This document shows positions 8,307 to 15,592 of a stretch of DNA of 54,971 bases, piece by piece. This DNA comes from a virus. A program made the position numbers and the translations under genes. How positions within the stretch are numbered: the first letter of the stretch is position 1; the number at the start of each line of letters is the position of its first letter. The notes beneath the pieces were generated by a model. The model ran no database searches. It worked only from the letters and a program-made list of their open reading frames with translations, and was not told the origin of the DNA. Where the stretch lies: positions 1 through 54,971 of the IMG/VR virus record IMGVR_UViG_3300024999_000135. One strand, given 5' to 3'.

Positions 8307-8687
8307 ATGTCAACTAGAAAACAATTATATTCAGATGAATTTTATAAATTAGCATTTGCAAATTTCCCTACATCAGATAAACATAATAATTCTGAATATT
8401 ATATTCATTTAGAAATAATTAAAGGACAATATGATTCAGTAAATATTGCCGAAGAATTAGAAAAAACAATAAAAGGTAATTTCTATTATAGAGATTATAC
8501 AAAGGATGGATTACCTTTTGTTGAAGAAGGAAATATTTACTGGTCTGAATTTTGGTTTCAATATAAAAATGATGCAATTAACTTTGCAAATAGTTATAAA
8601 GGTGTTTGTAAAGGGAATTGGGAAGAAGGATATAAGGAATTTATGCTGGATTGCAATAGGAAGAGGAATAATGATTATAAATCATAA
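8307..8687 (+). CDS. Hypothetical protein (126 aa)
   Basis: No recognised family. It is rich in Tyr, Phe and Trp (YWSEFWFQYKND near the centre) and looks like a small globular alpha/beta protein. RBS AAAAGGAG, 8 nt before the ATG. Confidence 0.65.
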   Translation: MSTRKQLYSDEFYKLAFANFPTSDKHNNSEYYIHLEIIKGQYDSVNIAEELEKTIKGNFYYRDYTKDGLPFVEEGNIYWSEFWFQYKNDAINFANSYKGVCKGNWEEGYKEFMLDCNRKRNNDYKS

Positions 8688-8714
8688 AAATTAAGAATTA
8701 GAGAAAAATGTGTA

Positions 8715-8747
8715 TTCACAAACCCTTGATTTTATTGGGTTTGTGAA
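8715..8747. terminator. Stem-loop of the CAAACCC family
   Basis: The arms are TTCACAAACCC (8715-8725) and GGGTTTGTGAA (8737-8747), with loop TTGATTTTATT. It follows a stop by 28 nt and is followed 4 nt later by the 16-mer element. Near copies occur at 9954, 41127 and, degenerate, at 11356, 37047 and 48540. The T-rich tail is weak for a classical terminator. Confidence 0.65.
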
Positions 8748-8751
8748 AACC

Positions 8752-8767
8752 AAAATCATTATAAAAG
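8752..8767 (+). promoter_or_regulatory. AAAATCATKAYAAAAG element, copy 2
   Basis: AAAATCATTATAAAAG, one base different from copies 1 and 3. It lies between the stem-loop and the gene at 8805. Confidence 0.55.
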
Positions 8768-8804
8768 ACGCATTTGGAAGCAAAATAAAAGGAGGAATAA
8801 TTGT

Positions 8805-8972
8805 ATGGTAATGAAACCAGAAGAATTTGATAATTTGTATCTATCGTTTTTAAATGGCAATGAATTATCTAGAGAAGATGTTAAAAATTTATTTGATACT
8901 TTTGGAGAATTAATAAATGAATATAAAGAATTATTAGAAGGATGTAAGAGATTATCATCATGTAATTTATAA
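8805..8972 (+). CDS. Small acidic hypothetical protein (55 aa)
   Basis: AAAGGAGGAAT lies 8 nt before the ATG. The helical acidic sequence ends in CKRLSSCNL. It contains FLNGNELSREDVKNLFDTFG, which resembles a helix-loop-helix, but I cannot assign a family. Confidence 0.6.
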   Translation: MVMKPEEFDNLYLSFLNGNELSREDVKNLFDTFGELINEYKELLEGCKRLSSCNL

Positions 8973-9010
8973 TAATTAAAAATAAAAATAAAAAAATTAG
9001 GAGGAATAAT

Positions 9011-9889
9011 ATGATTATTTTAACGCATTCAGATTATGACGGGATTTCAGCAGGAATTGTAGGTAAAGTAGTATACCCTAATGCAAAAGTAGAATTCTGT
9101 AATTATGATGATATTAATGAAAAGGTATTAGAATACTTAGGTAAGGATACTATCATGATCACTGATATATCAGTTAATGAAGAAGTTGCAGAAAAGATTG
9201 AAAAGAATAATTCTGAATATAATGATTGTGCATTATTATTTGATCATCATAAAACTGCAAAATGGTTAACTAAATATAATTGGGTTACATTTGCAGATGA
9301 TAAATGTGGTGCTAAAGTATTTTATGAATGGTTATTAAATTATTGCATGGAATTAAAACTTGATTGGTTATCATACGAACTAACAAAATATGTTGATTTA
9401 ATTACATATACTCAAGATTATGACCTTTGGTATCATAAATATCCTATGAGTAAAAAGTTAAATATGCTTGCTTATGAATATGGATTTGAAAGATTTATGA
9501 ATAGATTTTTAGATAATCCAGATTGTACCTTAACTAAATCAGAAGAATTAATATTAGAATTAGCAGAAGAACGTAAAATGAAATTTATCGAAGAACAAAA
9601 GAAAAATATGAAATTGTATAAAGATAATCAGAATAAAACTGTTGCTGTATTTTTATCTACACAACATGCAGGAGAAATTAGAGATTTTATCAATGATGAT
9701 AATATTGATTATTATTTATTCTTTAGTTTAAATAAAGACATTGCTAGTTTAAGAACTAAAGGAGAAGTAGACTGTTCTGAGGTTGCGAAGAAGTTTGGAG
9801 GAGGCGGGCATATGAAAGCTGCTGGATTTCAATTTAAATTTGATTTAGATAGTTTTGTGAGGAAATATGGTTTGGTTGAAAGATTATAG
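9011..9889 (+). CDS. DHH/DHHA1-family phosphoesterase
   Basis: A 292-aa phosphodiesterase of the DHH superfamily. Motif I is HSDYDG (6-11), motif II ITDIS (50-54), the DHH signature FDHHK (77-81), and the DHHA1 substrate-binding motif GGGGHMKAAG is at 263-272. With only these two domains it is closer to the NrnA/oligoribonuclease-like members than to RecJ. It could degrade nano-RNAs or short or cyclic nucleotides. A cyclic-nucleotide role would suit an anti-defence function but nothing in the sequence proves it. A second, RecJ-like DHH protein is at 22695. The next promoter's -35 overlaps its stop. Confidence 0.9.
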   Translation: MIILTHSDYDGISAGIVGKVVYPNAKVEFCNYDDINEKVLEYLGKDTIMITDISVNEEVAEKIEKNNSEYNDCALLFDHHKTAKWLTKYNWVTFADDKCGAKVFYEWLLNYCMELKLDWLSYELTKYVDLITYTQDYDLWYHKYPMSKKLNMLAYEYGFERFMNRFLDNPDCTLTKSEELILELAEERKMKFIEEQKKNMKLYKDNQNKTVAVFLSTQHAGEIRDFINDDNIDYYLFFSLNKDIASLRTKGEVDCSEVAKKFGGGGHMKAAGFQFKFDLDSFVRKYGLVERL

Positions 9890-9918
9890 TTGACATGGAG
9901 TAAAAAGAATGTTAAAAT
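9890..9918 (+). promoter_or_regulatory. Sigma-A-type promoter
   Basis: TTGACA (9890-9895), 17-nt spacer, TAAAAT (9913-9918), preceded by TGT as in the other members. The RNA it starts would meet the stem-loop at 9954-9982 within about 30 nt. Confidence 0.7.
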
Positions 9919-9953
9919 AAATAAAAACAAAAATATTTAGAAAAATCCAATTT

Positions 9954-9982
9954 TACAAACCCTTGAAATATAAGGGTTTGTA
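9954..9982. terminator. Stem-loop in the leader of the GIY-YIG gene
   Basis: The arms are TACAAACCCTT (9954-9964) and AAGGGTTTGTA (9972-9982), 11 perfect pairs with a 7-nt loop. It lies between a promoter (9890) and the GIY-YIG gene (10111), so it could act as an attenuator rather than a simple terminator. Confidence 0.6.
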
Positions 9983-10053
9983 GTACCTAATATTTGAACA
10001 AAATCACAGTTTGGTTATGATATTATAATAATATAAATAAATAACATTAGGAG

Positions 10054-10100
10054 AACTTGCAAGTTAACATAGGATAGCTATCCCTCCTAGACGTAGGAGG
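10054..10100 (+). promoter_or_regulatory. Structured leader that hides the RBS of the GIY-YIG gene
   Basis: Three adjacent self-complementary sequences: AACTTGCAAGTT (10054-10065), GGATAGCTATCC (10072-10083), and a hairpin CCTCCTA (10083-10089) / TAGGAGG (10094-10100) with loop GACG. The last arm is the Shine-Dalgarno sequence itself, so the folded RNA would block translation of the TTG-started gene at 10111. The first two are perfect 12-bp palindromes. Established knowledge: T4 I-TevI is also held back by a hairpin over its RBS. Confidence 0.7.
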
Positions 10101-10110
10101 TAATATAGAG

Positions 10111-11028
10111 TTGGAAGATAGAAATTATATATTATATATGCATATTAATAAAATAAATAATAAAAAATATATTGGTATTACATGTCAAAATCCAGAAAAA
10201 CGATGGAGAAAAGGCAAAGGATATAAATATTATTTTAAAAATGCAATTCAATTATATGGATGGCATAATTTTAAACATTTAATTTTAGCTTCAAATTTAA
10301 CTGAGACAGAAGCTAAAAATTTTGAAAAAATACTCATTGATAAATTACGAAGCAATAATATAAATTATGGATATAATTTAACTAATGGTGGTGAAGGGAC
10401 TAGAGGATATAAACATACAGAATTATCAAAACAAAAAATGAGTGAAAATAAAAAGGGTAAATATACTGGAAGTAATAATCATTTTTATAAAAAAACTCAT
10501 AGTAATGAAATTAAAGAAAAATTTAGTCAAGATCGCAAAGGTAGAAAACTATCAAAAGAATGGAAAGAAAAATTAAGGGAATCACATTTTAAAAAAATAA
10601 TCAATATAGATACGGGAGAAATATTTGATAGTATTTTAGATGCTTCAAAAAAATATAATGTTACAAATACTAATTTAGTAAAATGTTGCAAAGGAAAAAC
10701 AAAAACTTGTAAAGGATATAGATGGATGTATTTAAAAGATTATGAAAATAGTGATAAATGTTTTATACCTCTTAATGAATTTTTATTAGGAATTGAAAAA
10801 ACAAAATATAAAAACAGTGGTAAAAATAAAAAATCTGTTATTTGCTTAAATACTAAAGAAATTTTTAACTCAATAAGTGAAGCAAGTATAAAATATAAAA
10901 TATCAACCGGAAGTATATGTAATTGTTGCAAAAAGAAAATTAATTCAGTAAAACATCCAGAAACAGGTGAACCTTTAAAATGGATGTATTACGATGAATA
11001 CATAGAACAACAAAATAAAAGTGCTTAA
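10111..11028 (+). CDS. GIY-YIG homing endonuclease with NUMOD modules
   Basis: A 305-aa free-standing homing endonuclease. The N-terminal GIY-YIG domain shows ILYMHINK and KYIGIT (7-24), RWRKGKG (31-37) and the Glu-bearing FEKILIDKL (71-79). Next is a NUMOD3-type loop (GYNLTNGGEGTRGYKHTE). Two NUMOD1-like helix-turn-helix copies follow, each ending in a KGYRWMYL- or LKWMYYDEY-type strand. The start is TTG, 10 nt after AGGAGG. Expression seems controlled by the RBS hairpin just upstream. No intron boundary could be recognised around it, so it is probably an intergenic mobile gene. Confidence 0.88.
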   Translation: MEDRNYILYMHINKINNKKYIGITCQNPEKRWRKGKGYKYYFKNAIQLYGWHNFKHLILASNLTETEAKNFEKILIDKLRSNNINYGYNLTNGGEGTRGYKHTELSKQKMSENKKGKYTGSNNHFYKKTHSNEIKEKFSQDRKGRKLSKEWKEKLRESHFKKIINIDTGEIFDSILDASKKYNVTNTNLVKCCKGKTKTCKGYRWMYLKDYENSDKCFIPLNEFLLGIEKTKYKNSGKNKKSVICLNTKEIFNSISEASIKYKISTGSICNCCKKKINSVKHPETGEPLKWMYYDEYIEQQNKSA

Positions 11029-11048
11029 AATAAAGGAGGTTATATTTT

Positions 11049-11216
11049 ATGCGTAAAAAGAAAATTATTGAAATAAAAAGAAATAATGACGGAGTTGTAA
11101 AAGAAGTAAGGCTTGATGGGAATAAAACATTCACTAAATTAAATACAGTATTAAATATGGCTAAAAATAATGAAATAGAAAATGTTCATGTATCTACTTC
11201 ATTAAAAAAACAATGA
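11049..11216 (+). CDS. DUF3892-like small protein (55 aa)
   Basis: RBS AAAGGAGGTTATA with the ATG 8 nt on. The order (IIEIKRNNDGVVKEVRLDG, KTFTKLNTVLNMAKNNEIEN, VHVSTSLKK) fits DUF3892-type small proteins, which usually read like ITxVRKNxxGxIxxVKLxNG with a C-terminal VHVG. Function unknown. Confidence 0.65.
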   Translation: MRKKKIIEIKRNNDGVVKEVRLDGNKTFTKLNTVLNMAKNNEIENVHVSTSLKKQ

Positions 11217-11299
11217 ATATTTAAGGTCTAATCCAAATAAAAACAAAAAAGATAATTTAAATAATATTTAAGTAATTAATAAAATCTTCGTTTTATCAT

Positions 11300-11350
11300 G
11301 ATATAGGTAAAATTACGCAATATCGTAATAATATTAATTTTACCTATATC
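11300..11350. repeat. 16-bp perfect inverted repeat
   Basis: The arms are GATATAGGTAAAATTA (11300-11315) and its exact complement (11335-11350). The 19-nt loop contains CG...CG that can extend an alternative inner pairing (ATTACG with CGTAAT). It is the longest arm-plus-loop element in the window. Confidence 0.8.
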
Positions 11351-11455
11351 AATACCAACAAACCCTTAATATATAAGGATTTAAGAGCAATTATATACAT
11401 AAAATAAAAGTATAATATAAATATTAACACCAAAGAAAGATTTGGTTCAAACTTC

Positions 11456-11484
11456 TTGTCAAGTTATCATTAAAATGTTAAAAT
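11456..11484 (+). promoter_or_regulatory. Sigma-A-type promoter
   Basis: TTGTCA (11456-11461), 17-nt spacer, TAAAAT (11479-11484), 22 nt upstream of the ATG at 11507. Confidence 0.65.
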
Positions 11485-11506
11485 AAATAAAGGAAAATTA
11501 ATTATT

Positions 11507-11797
11507 ATGGAAAATAATAAAACATTAGAAAAAATAAATAATACATATCAAAATAATTTAGAGCAAATTGAAAAAGTATTATTAAATATTGGAATTAATA
11601 TAAGAAAAGATAAAGATGAATTGAAATCATTATCAGAAGTACTTGAAGAAATATCTACAAAATGGGATGAATTATCTACAGAAGAAAATAAGTTTATTAA
11701 TAAATGGATTTGTATGAATATAGCAGGTATAAAAGATGAGAATTATTTAAGGGTTTTAATTGATAAATTGAATAATAATATAGATAAGGAGAATTAA
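11507..11797 (+). CDS. Small protein resembling a tape-measure/minor-tail motif (96 aa)
   Basis: The middle reads VLLNIGINIRKD, then LSEVLEEISTKWDELSTEEN, then NIAGIKDENYLRVLID. This matches, in order and spacing, the repeated motif of phage tape-measure proteins (LNxIGIxIRD ... LxxKWxxL ... MAGxRQxExFLxLM). Here it is a stand-alone 96-aa protein among DNA-metabolism genes. It may be a scavenged fragment, a chaperone-like mimic, or an independent helical protein. RBS AAAGGAA. Confidence 0.6.
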   Translation: MENNKTLEKINNTYQNNLEQIEKVLLNIGINIRKDKDELKSLSEVLEEISTKWDELSTEENKFINKWICMNIAGIKDENYLRVLIDKLNNNIDKEN

Positions 11798-11798
11798 A

Positions 11799-12032
11799 TT
11801 GAAAGATATTCGTTGTTTATTTGGTATTCATGATTGGAAATATGAAGCAACAGCAATTCGTAGTTGTGGTTCTGAATTAGAAAAACATTATCGTTGTACA
11901 AGATGTGGAGAAAGAAAATATATGGGTTGTGATACAAGTCCTGAAGGATGTAAATATTTTAAGTTTCCTAGATGTATTTATGTTACAGTAGATAATCCAG
12001 AGTGTTATAGAATGAGAAATAATAAATCTTGA
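11799..12032 (+). CDS. DUF1660-like zinc protein (77 aa)
   Basis: The N-terminus CLFGIHDWKY followed by YRCTRCGERKY matches the phage DUF1660 pattern (CRLFGHKW... CxxCG). Further cysteines at about 23, 44, 51, 59 and 69 may bind a second zinc. It starts with TTG, 8 nt after AAGGAG, and 1 nt after the upstream stop, implying translational coupling. Confidence 0.7.
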   Translation: MKDIRCLFGIHDWKYEATAIRSCGSELEKHYRCTRCGERKYMGCDTSPEGCKYFKFPRCIYVTVDNPECYRMRNNKS

Positions 12033-12057
12033 CAGAATGTAAATATAATGATAAAAT
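12029..12057 (+). promoter_or_regulatory. Sigma-A-type promoter
   Basis: TTGACA (12029-12034), 17-nt spacer, TAAAAT (12052-12057). The -35 overlaps the DUF1660 stop codon. Confidence 0.7.
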
Positions 12058-12100
12058 ACGTTTGGAATGAAAATAAATTTTTAAAAAGGAGAATAAAAAT

Positions 12101-12493
12101 ATGTCAAATGAATTATGGAATAAATTAGCACAACAATCAATGTTATCTATTAATACAAATAATGAATATGATAATCCTATCAACACAATAGAGAAAGATA
12201 ATAAAAAGTATTTACAGTATGAATTAATAGGGTTGAATAGCAAACATATTAAAGTTGAGAAGAAATTTGTTAACAGAACTAGAGAGTTATTTGTTATTGT
12301 AACTGGTAAATTCAAAGATGAAGTAACTGGATGGGAAAATGATATTAATATTAATTTAAGAGTAGATTGGAGAGTATATGATAAGGTTACATATAATATT
12401 CAAGACGGTATTTTAACTATTATATTACATGAAATTATTAATGAAGAACCAGAGGTAGAATTATATCCTGATTATGGTTGGATGAATTTATAA
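12101..12493 (+). CDS. Hypothetical protein (130 aa)
   Basis: No recognised family. The C-terminal half is rich in beta-forming residues (NINLRVDWRVYDKVTYN, GILTIILHEII) and ends YPDYGWMNL. It has its own promoter and RBS (AAAAGGAG), suggesting it is well expressed. Confidence 0.65.
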   Translation: MSNELWNKLAQQSMLSINTNNEYDNPINTIEKDNKKYLQYELIGLNSKHIKVEKKFVNRTRELFVIVTGKFKDEVTGWENDININLRVDWRVYDKVTYNIQDGILTIILHEIINEEPEVELYPDYGWMNL

Positions 12494-12509
12494 TATTTGA
12501 AATTAGGTA

Positions 12510-12538
12510 TTGACAGAATGATAAAATAATGTTAGAAT
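12510..12538 (+). promoter_or_regulatory. Sigma-A-type promoter for DNA ligase-macrodomain-PARP operon
   Basis: TTGACA (12510-12515), 17-nt spacer, TAGAAT (12533-12538), followed by AAGGAGG and the TTG start at 12571. No other promoter or terminator was seen until after 16324, so ligase, macrodomain, PARP and HNH gene may share a transcript. Confidence 0.7.
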
Positions 12539-12570
12539 GTGAATAGTTAAAAATTGAAGGAGGTTATATT

Positions 12571-13899
12571 TTGCAAGAAGTATTAAAGATTGTTAATCAA
12601 TTAGCGAGTACATCTAGTCGTTTAGAAAAAGAATCTATTTTAAAGAAAAATCAAAATAATCAATTATTTAAAGACATTCTTACATTTGTTTATAATACTT
12701 TAGAAGTAAAAACAGGTATTAAACGTAAAAAACTTGAGAAAAAAGTTAAATCTAAACCAACAGTAATTATAAATAATTTCTATGATTTAAGAAATTATTT
12801 ATCTAATCATAATACTGGTTCAGATGAAGTAATTGCAAATATTCAACAATTTTTATCTCAACAAGAAGATAATATGAAAGAATTCTATATTCAAATTATA
12901 CTTCAAGATTTACGTTGTGGATTAAAAGAAAAAACTATTAATAGTGCTTTTGGATATGAATTTATCTACATACATAAGTTAGAAAAAGGTGAAGTCGCAG
13001 AAGAAAAACATCTTAAATGGCTTAAAGGTAAAGAGTTTGGTATTTATAAAAAGGCCGATGGATATAGAAGTGAGATTGAAGTAGGTAATGGAAAAGTTAA
13101 AATAATGTCTTCTGGTGGAGAAATTTATAAAGAATTAGTAGATATTGAAAAAGTATTATCTGAAACTGATTTACCACATGGAGTATTTGCTTGTGAATTA
13201 TTAGCAGTAGATAATGAAGGTGTTATGTCTAGGATAGAGAGATTTAATAAAACTGGTTCCATTCTCAGAAAAGATGGAGAAAAACATGGAATAGAAGTTA
13301 ATATATTTAACTTTATACCTGATGATGGATTTTATAAAGGTTTTCATTCTATGATTTGCAGGGATAGAAAGAATTTAGCAAAAGAATTAGTTGATAAGAT
13401 CAATTCTCCTTTAGTTAAAAATATCGATCCTTTTTATGTAGGAAAAGATATTGCTCAAATTGATTATTGGTTTGAAAAAATGATGGATCAAGATGATGAG
13501 GGTGTCATGGTTTTACCTTTAGATGCTAAATATGAAGGTAAAAAATCTTATAAACAAATGTTAAAGGTTAAGACTGAAAAAGAAGCGGATTTGGTTATCA
13601 TAGGTTTTGAGAAAGGTGAAAAAGGGAAAGAATTTGAAAATACATTAGGGAAAATAATTGTAGATTATAAAGGTAAACCTGCAAAAGTAATGTGTGGTTA
13701 TAAAGTAAAATATAATCCAGATAAATACGATAATAGAATGGTAAGAGATTATATTTGGAATCATCAAGATGAATTGATGGGAAAAATTGTTAAAGTGAGA
13801 TATACAGATGAAAATGTTAATGAAAAAGGTGAATTAGATTTAAGATTGTGTAGATTGATTGAATTTAGGGATGATAAGAGTGAACCTAGTTATAATTAA
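12571..13899 (+). CDS. ATP-dependent DNA ligase
   Basis: A 442-aa ligase of the T4/T7-like ATP-dependent kind that would seal nicks during replication and repair. The adenylated lysine is K161 in YKKADGYRSE (motif I, KxDG). Motif III is VFACELLAV, motif IV DEGVMVLPLD, and motif V is MLKVKTEKEADLVI. A C-terminal OB-fold follows, ending KIVKVRYTDEN and LRLCRLIEFRDD. The N-terminal 130 residues form the helical region typical of larger ligases. TTG start with GGAGG 8-9 nt upstream. It heads the operon that contains the macrodomain and PARP genes, so nick sensing and ADP-ribosylation may be linked. Confidence 0.92.
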   Translation: MQEVLKIVNQLASTSSRLEKESILKKNQNNQLFKDILTFVYNTLEVKTGIKRKKLEKKVKSKPTVIINNFYDLRNYLSNHNTGSDEVIANIQQFLSQQEDNMKEFYIQIILQDLRCGLKEKTINSAFGYEFIYIHKLEKGEVAEEKHLKWLKGKEFGIYKKADGYRSEIEVGNGKVKIMSSGGEIYKELVDIEKVLSETDLPHGVFACELLAVDNEGVMSRIERFNKTGSILRKDGEKHGIEVNIFNFIPDDGFYKGFHSMICRDRKNLAKELVDKINSPLVKNIDPFYVGKDIAQIDYWFEKMMDQDDEGVMVLPLDAKYEGKKSYKQMLKVKTEKEADLVIIGFEKGEKGKEFENTLGKIIVDYKGKPAKVMCGYKVKYNPDKYDNRMVRDYIWNHQDELMGKIVKVRYTDENVNEKGELDLRLCRLIEFRDDKSEPSYN

Positions 13900-13927
13900 A
13901 ATATAAAAATAAAAGGAGGAAATTATT

Positions 13928-14350
13928 ATGATTTTAAAAGAAGAACAAAGGGATTTATTTTCAGTACCACATGGTTATTATTTTGCACATTGTATTTCTG
14001 GTGACTTTGCTTTAGGTGCAGGAATTGCAGTAAAATTTAATGAATTATATAATATGCGTAAGAAATTGAAAGGTTTATATGATTATGAGATTACTGATAA
14101 TTGTGCTATTCTAATTGACAATGTATTTAATCTAGTAACTAAACGAAGAGCATTTCATAAACCTACATATGAAAGTTTACGAGAAGCATTAGAGGATATG
14201 ATTGAGACAATTGAGACATTAGAAATTGAAAAAATTGCTATGCCGATGATAGGATGTGGACTAGACAAACTTTCTTGGGATAGAGTAAAAGAAATTATTG
14301 AAGAAGTATTTGAGGATGTAGATGTTGAAATTTTAGTTTGCTATTTATAG
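13928..14350 (+). CDS. TARG1/OARD1-like macrodomain ADP-ribosyl hydrolase
   Basis: A 140-aa single macrodomain predicted to remove ADP-ribose from acidic side chains or from DNA bases. The substrate loop is FAHCISGDFALGAGIAVKF (19-37). LVTKRRAFHKPTYESL gives K72, and GCGLDKLSW gives D113. These correspond to the TARG1 catalytic Lys84 and Asp125, in the same sequence setting as the human enzyme (LVTKERYWHKPTYSSL, GCGLDRLQW). DarG antitoxin macrodomains share the fold, but no DarT-like gene is adjacent. Instead a PARP starts 12 nt downstream, so a writer-eraser pair is the simple reading. Confidence 0.9.
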   Translation: MILKEEQRDLFSVPHGYYFAHCISGDFALGAGIAVKFNELYNMRKKLKGLYDYEITDNCAILIDNVFNLVTKRRAFHKPTYESLREALEDMIETIETLEIEKIAMPMIGCGLDKLSWDRVKEIIEEVFEDVDVEILVCYL

Positions 14351-14362
14351 GAGAGTGGATAT

Positions 14363-15586
14363 ATGCAAAATCCATTATATCTAGTTAAGGTAGAACCTAA
14401 CGCAAATAATAATAAGATGTATAGAATGATACCTAATGGAGATTATTTTGAAGTGCAATTTGGTAGAATTGGCAATTCAGGTTTTCAAACTACTTCTTAT
14501 CCTATGTCACAATGGGATAAGAAACTAAAAGAGAAGATTAAAAAAGGATATGTAGATCAGTCAAGATTAGTTGCAGAAACTACTATTACACCAAACAAGA
14601 AGAAAAAATATCTTGATATTAATAATCCTTCTATAGCACAAATTGTAGCAAGGCTTCAATCAATGGCACGACAAGCAATTAAAGATAATTATACAATAAA
14701 TTCTCAGAATGTTACTCAGGTTATGGTGGATGAGGCACAATTAATTTTAAATAACTTAATTGATACTGAAGATATTAAATTATTTAATAAAATATTAGTT
14801 GATTTATTTAAAACTATTCCTAGAAAAATGGGAAAAGTTAAAGATTATCTTGCAAAAGATGATAAAGATTTTTCAGAAATAATTCAAAGAGAACAAGATT
14901 TGCTTGATGTAATGAAATGTCAGGTTGTTGAACATTCGATAGAAGAAAAAAATGAAAATAATGTAACAGAAGTAGAAAATAATAAAACAATATTAGATGC
15001 AATGGGATTGCAATTTGAAGAAGTTACACAAGAAGAATTAAAAATGATTAAGAAAGAATTAGGTGAAATTAGTAATAAGTTTTATTCTGCATGGAAAGTT
15101 ATTAATTTAAAAACACAGGAAAGATATGATAGGTACGCACATAATAATAATATAAAAGATAAAAAATTGTTATGGCATGGTTCTCGCTCAGAGAACTTTT
15201 GGAGTATTATTAATATGGGATTATCTTTAAAACCACAAGCAATATTAACAGGATCTCTCTACGGAAATGGGATTTATTTCGCTCCAAAAGCACGTAAAAG
15301 TCTAGGCTACACATCTTTAAATGGTAGTTATTGGGTAAGAGGTAATAGTAATTCAGGGTTTATGGCTTTATTTGAAGTTACGTATGGGAAACCTTATGAT
15401 GTGTATACTTTTGATAGTAAATATCATAATTTAAATTATGAAAATCTTCAAAAGGTATGTTTTGGAGCAAATTGTTTACATGCACATGCAGGAGCAAATA
15501 TTGGATATTCAACATTAAAGAATGATGAAATAGTAGTATATAAAGAAGAACAATGTACTATTAAATATTTAATTGAATTGAGGTAA
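14363..15586 (+). CDS. WGR-domain poly(ADP-ribose) polymerase (PARP1-like)
   Basis: A 407-aa PARP. The N-terminal WGR-like domain (about 1-70) contains FEVQFGRIGNSG, the nucleic-acid-sensing module. Residues about 85-185 look like the helical regulatory domain. After an acidic linker the ADP-ribosyltransferase domain shows the full H-Y-E triad: H272 in LLWHGSRSENF, Y305 in GNGIYFAPKARKSLGYTS, and E389 in LKNDEIVVYKEEQ. The Glu implies polymer formation or efficient transfer rather than a dead domain. The order WGR-HD-ART is that of minimal DNA-dependent PARP2/3-like enzymes. It would use NAD+ and release nicotinamide, the substrate of the NAMPT at 3-704. The macrodomain partner ends 12 nt upstream. 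Confidence 0.94.
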   Translation: MQNPLYLVKVEPNANNNKMYRMIPNGDYFEVQFGRIGNSGFQTTSYPMSQWDKKLKEKIKKGYVDQSRLVAETTITPNKKKKYLDINNPSIAQIVARLQSMARQAIKDNYTINSQNVTQVMVDEAQLILNNLIDTEDIKLFNKILVDLFKTIPRKMGKVKDYLAKDDKDFSEIIQREQDLLDVMKCQVVEHSIEEKNENNVTEVENNKTILDAMGLQFEEVTQEELKMIKKELGEISNKFYSAWKVINLKTQERYDRYAHNNNIKDKKLLWHGSRSENFWSIINMGLSLKPQAILTGSLYGNGIYFAPKARKSLGYTSLNGSYWVRGNSNSGFMALFEVTYGKPYDVYTFDSKYHNLNYENLQKVCFGANCLHAHAGANIGYSTLKNDEIVVYKEEQCTIKYLIELR

Positions 15587-15592
15587 TGATTA

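Larger units (their letters stand above)
11217..11506. other. 290-nt intergenic region with palindrome, degenerate stem-loop and promoter
   Basis: It holds no gene that I can support. From left to right: an AT-rich stretch, TTTTATCATGATAT at 11291 (similar to the complement of the 16-mer element), a 16-bp perfect inverted repeat (11300-11350), a degenerate CAAACCC stem-loop (about 11359-11386), and the promoter at 11456. Such a dense regulatory gap is unusual in this compact genome. Confidence 0.6.

Noticed and set aside
8506-8694. 62-aa ORF inside the gene at 8307.
   Set aside because: Out-of-frame shadow of a gene with a good RBS; its own start has none.
9011-9889. Specific call as an anti-CBASS or cyclic-nucleotide nuclease.
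   Set aside because: DHH/DHHA1 motifs alone do not give the substrate; NrnA-like nano-RNase is equally likely.
9954-11030. Group I or II intron around the GIY-YIG gene.
   Set aside because: The flanking sequence does not rejoin to one ORF and no intron core could be recognised; the hairpins sit only on the RBS side.
11983-12315. Minus-strand ORF of 110 aa.
   Set aside because: Phe/Ile/Leu/Ser-rich sequence typical of antisense translation of AT-rich genes; lies over two plus-strand genes and the promoter. The same holds for the other minus-strand ORFs.
13928-15586. DarT-DarG toxin-antitoxin system.
   Set aside because: The macrodomain is DarG/TARG1-like, but the partner has WGR and PARP1-type H-Y-E motifs, not DarT motifs.
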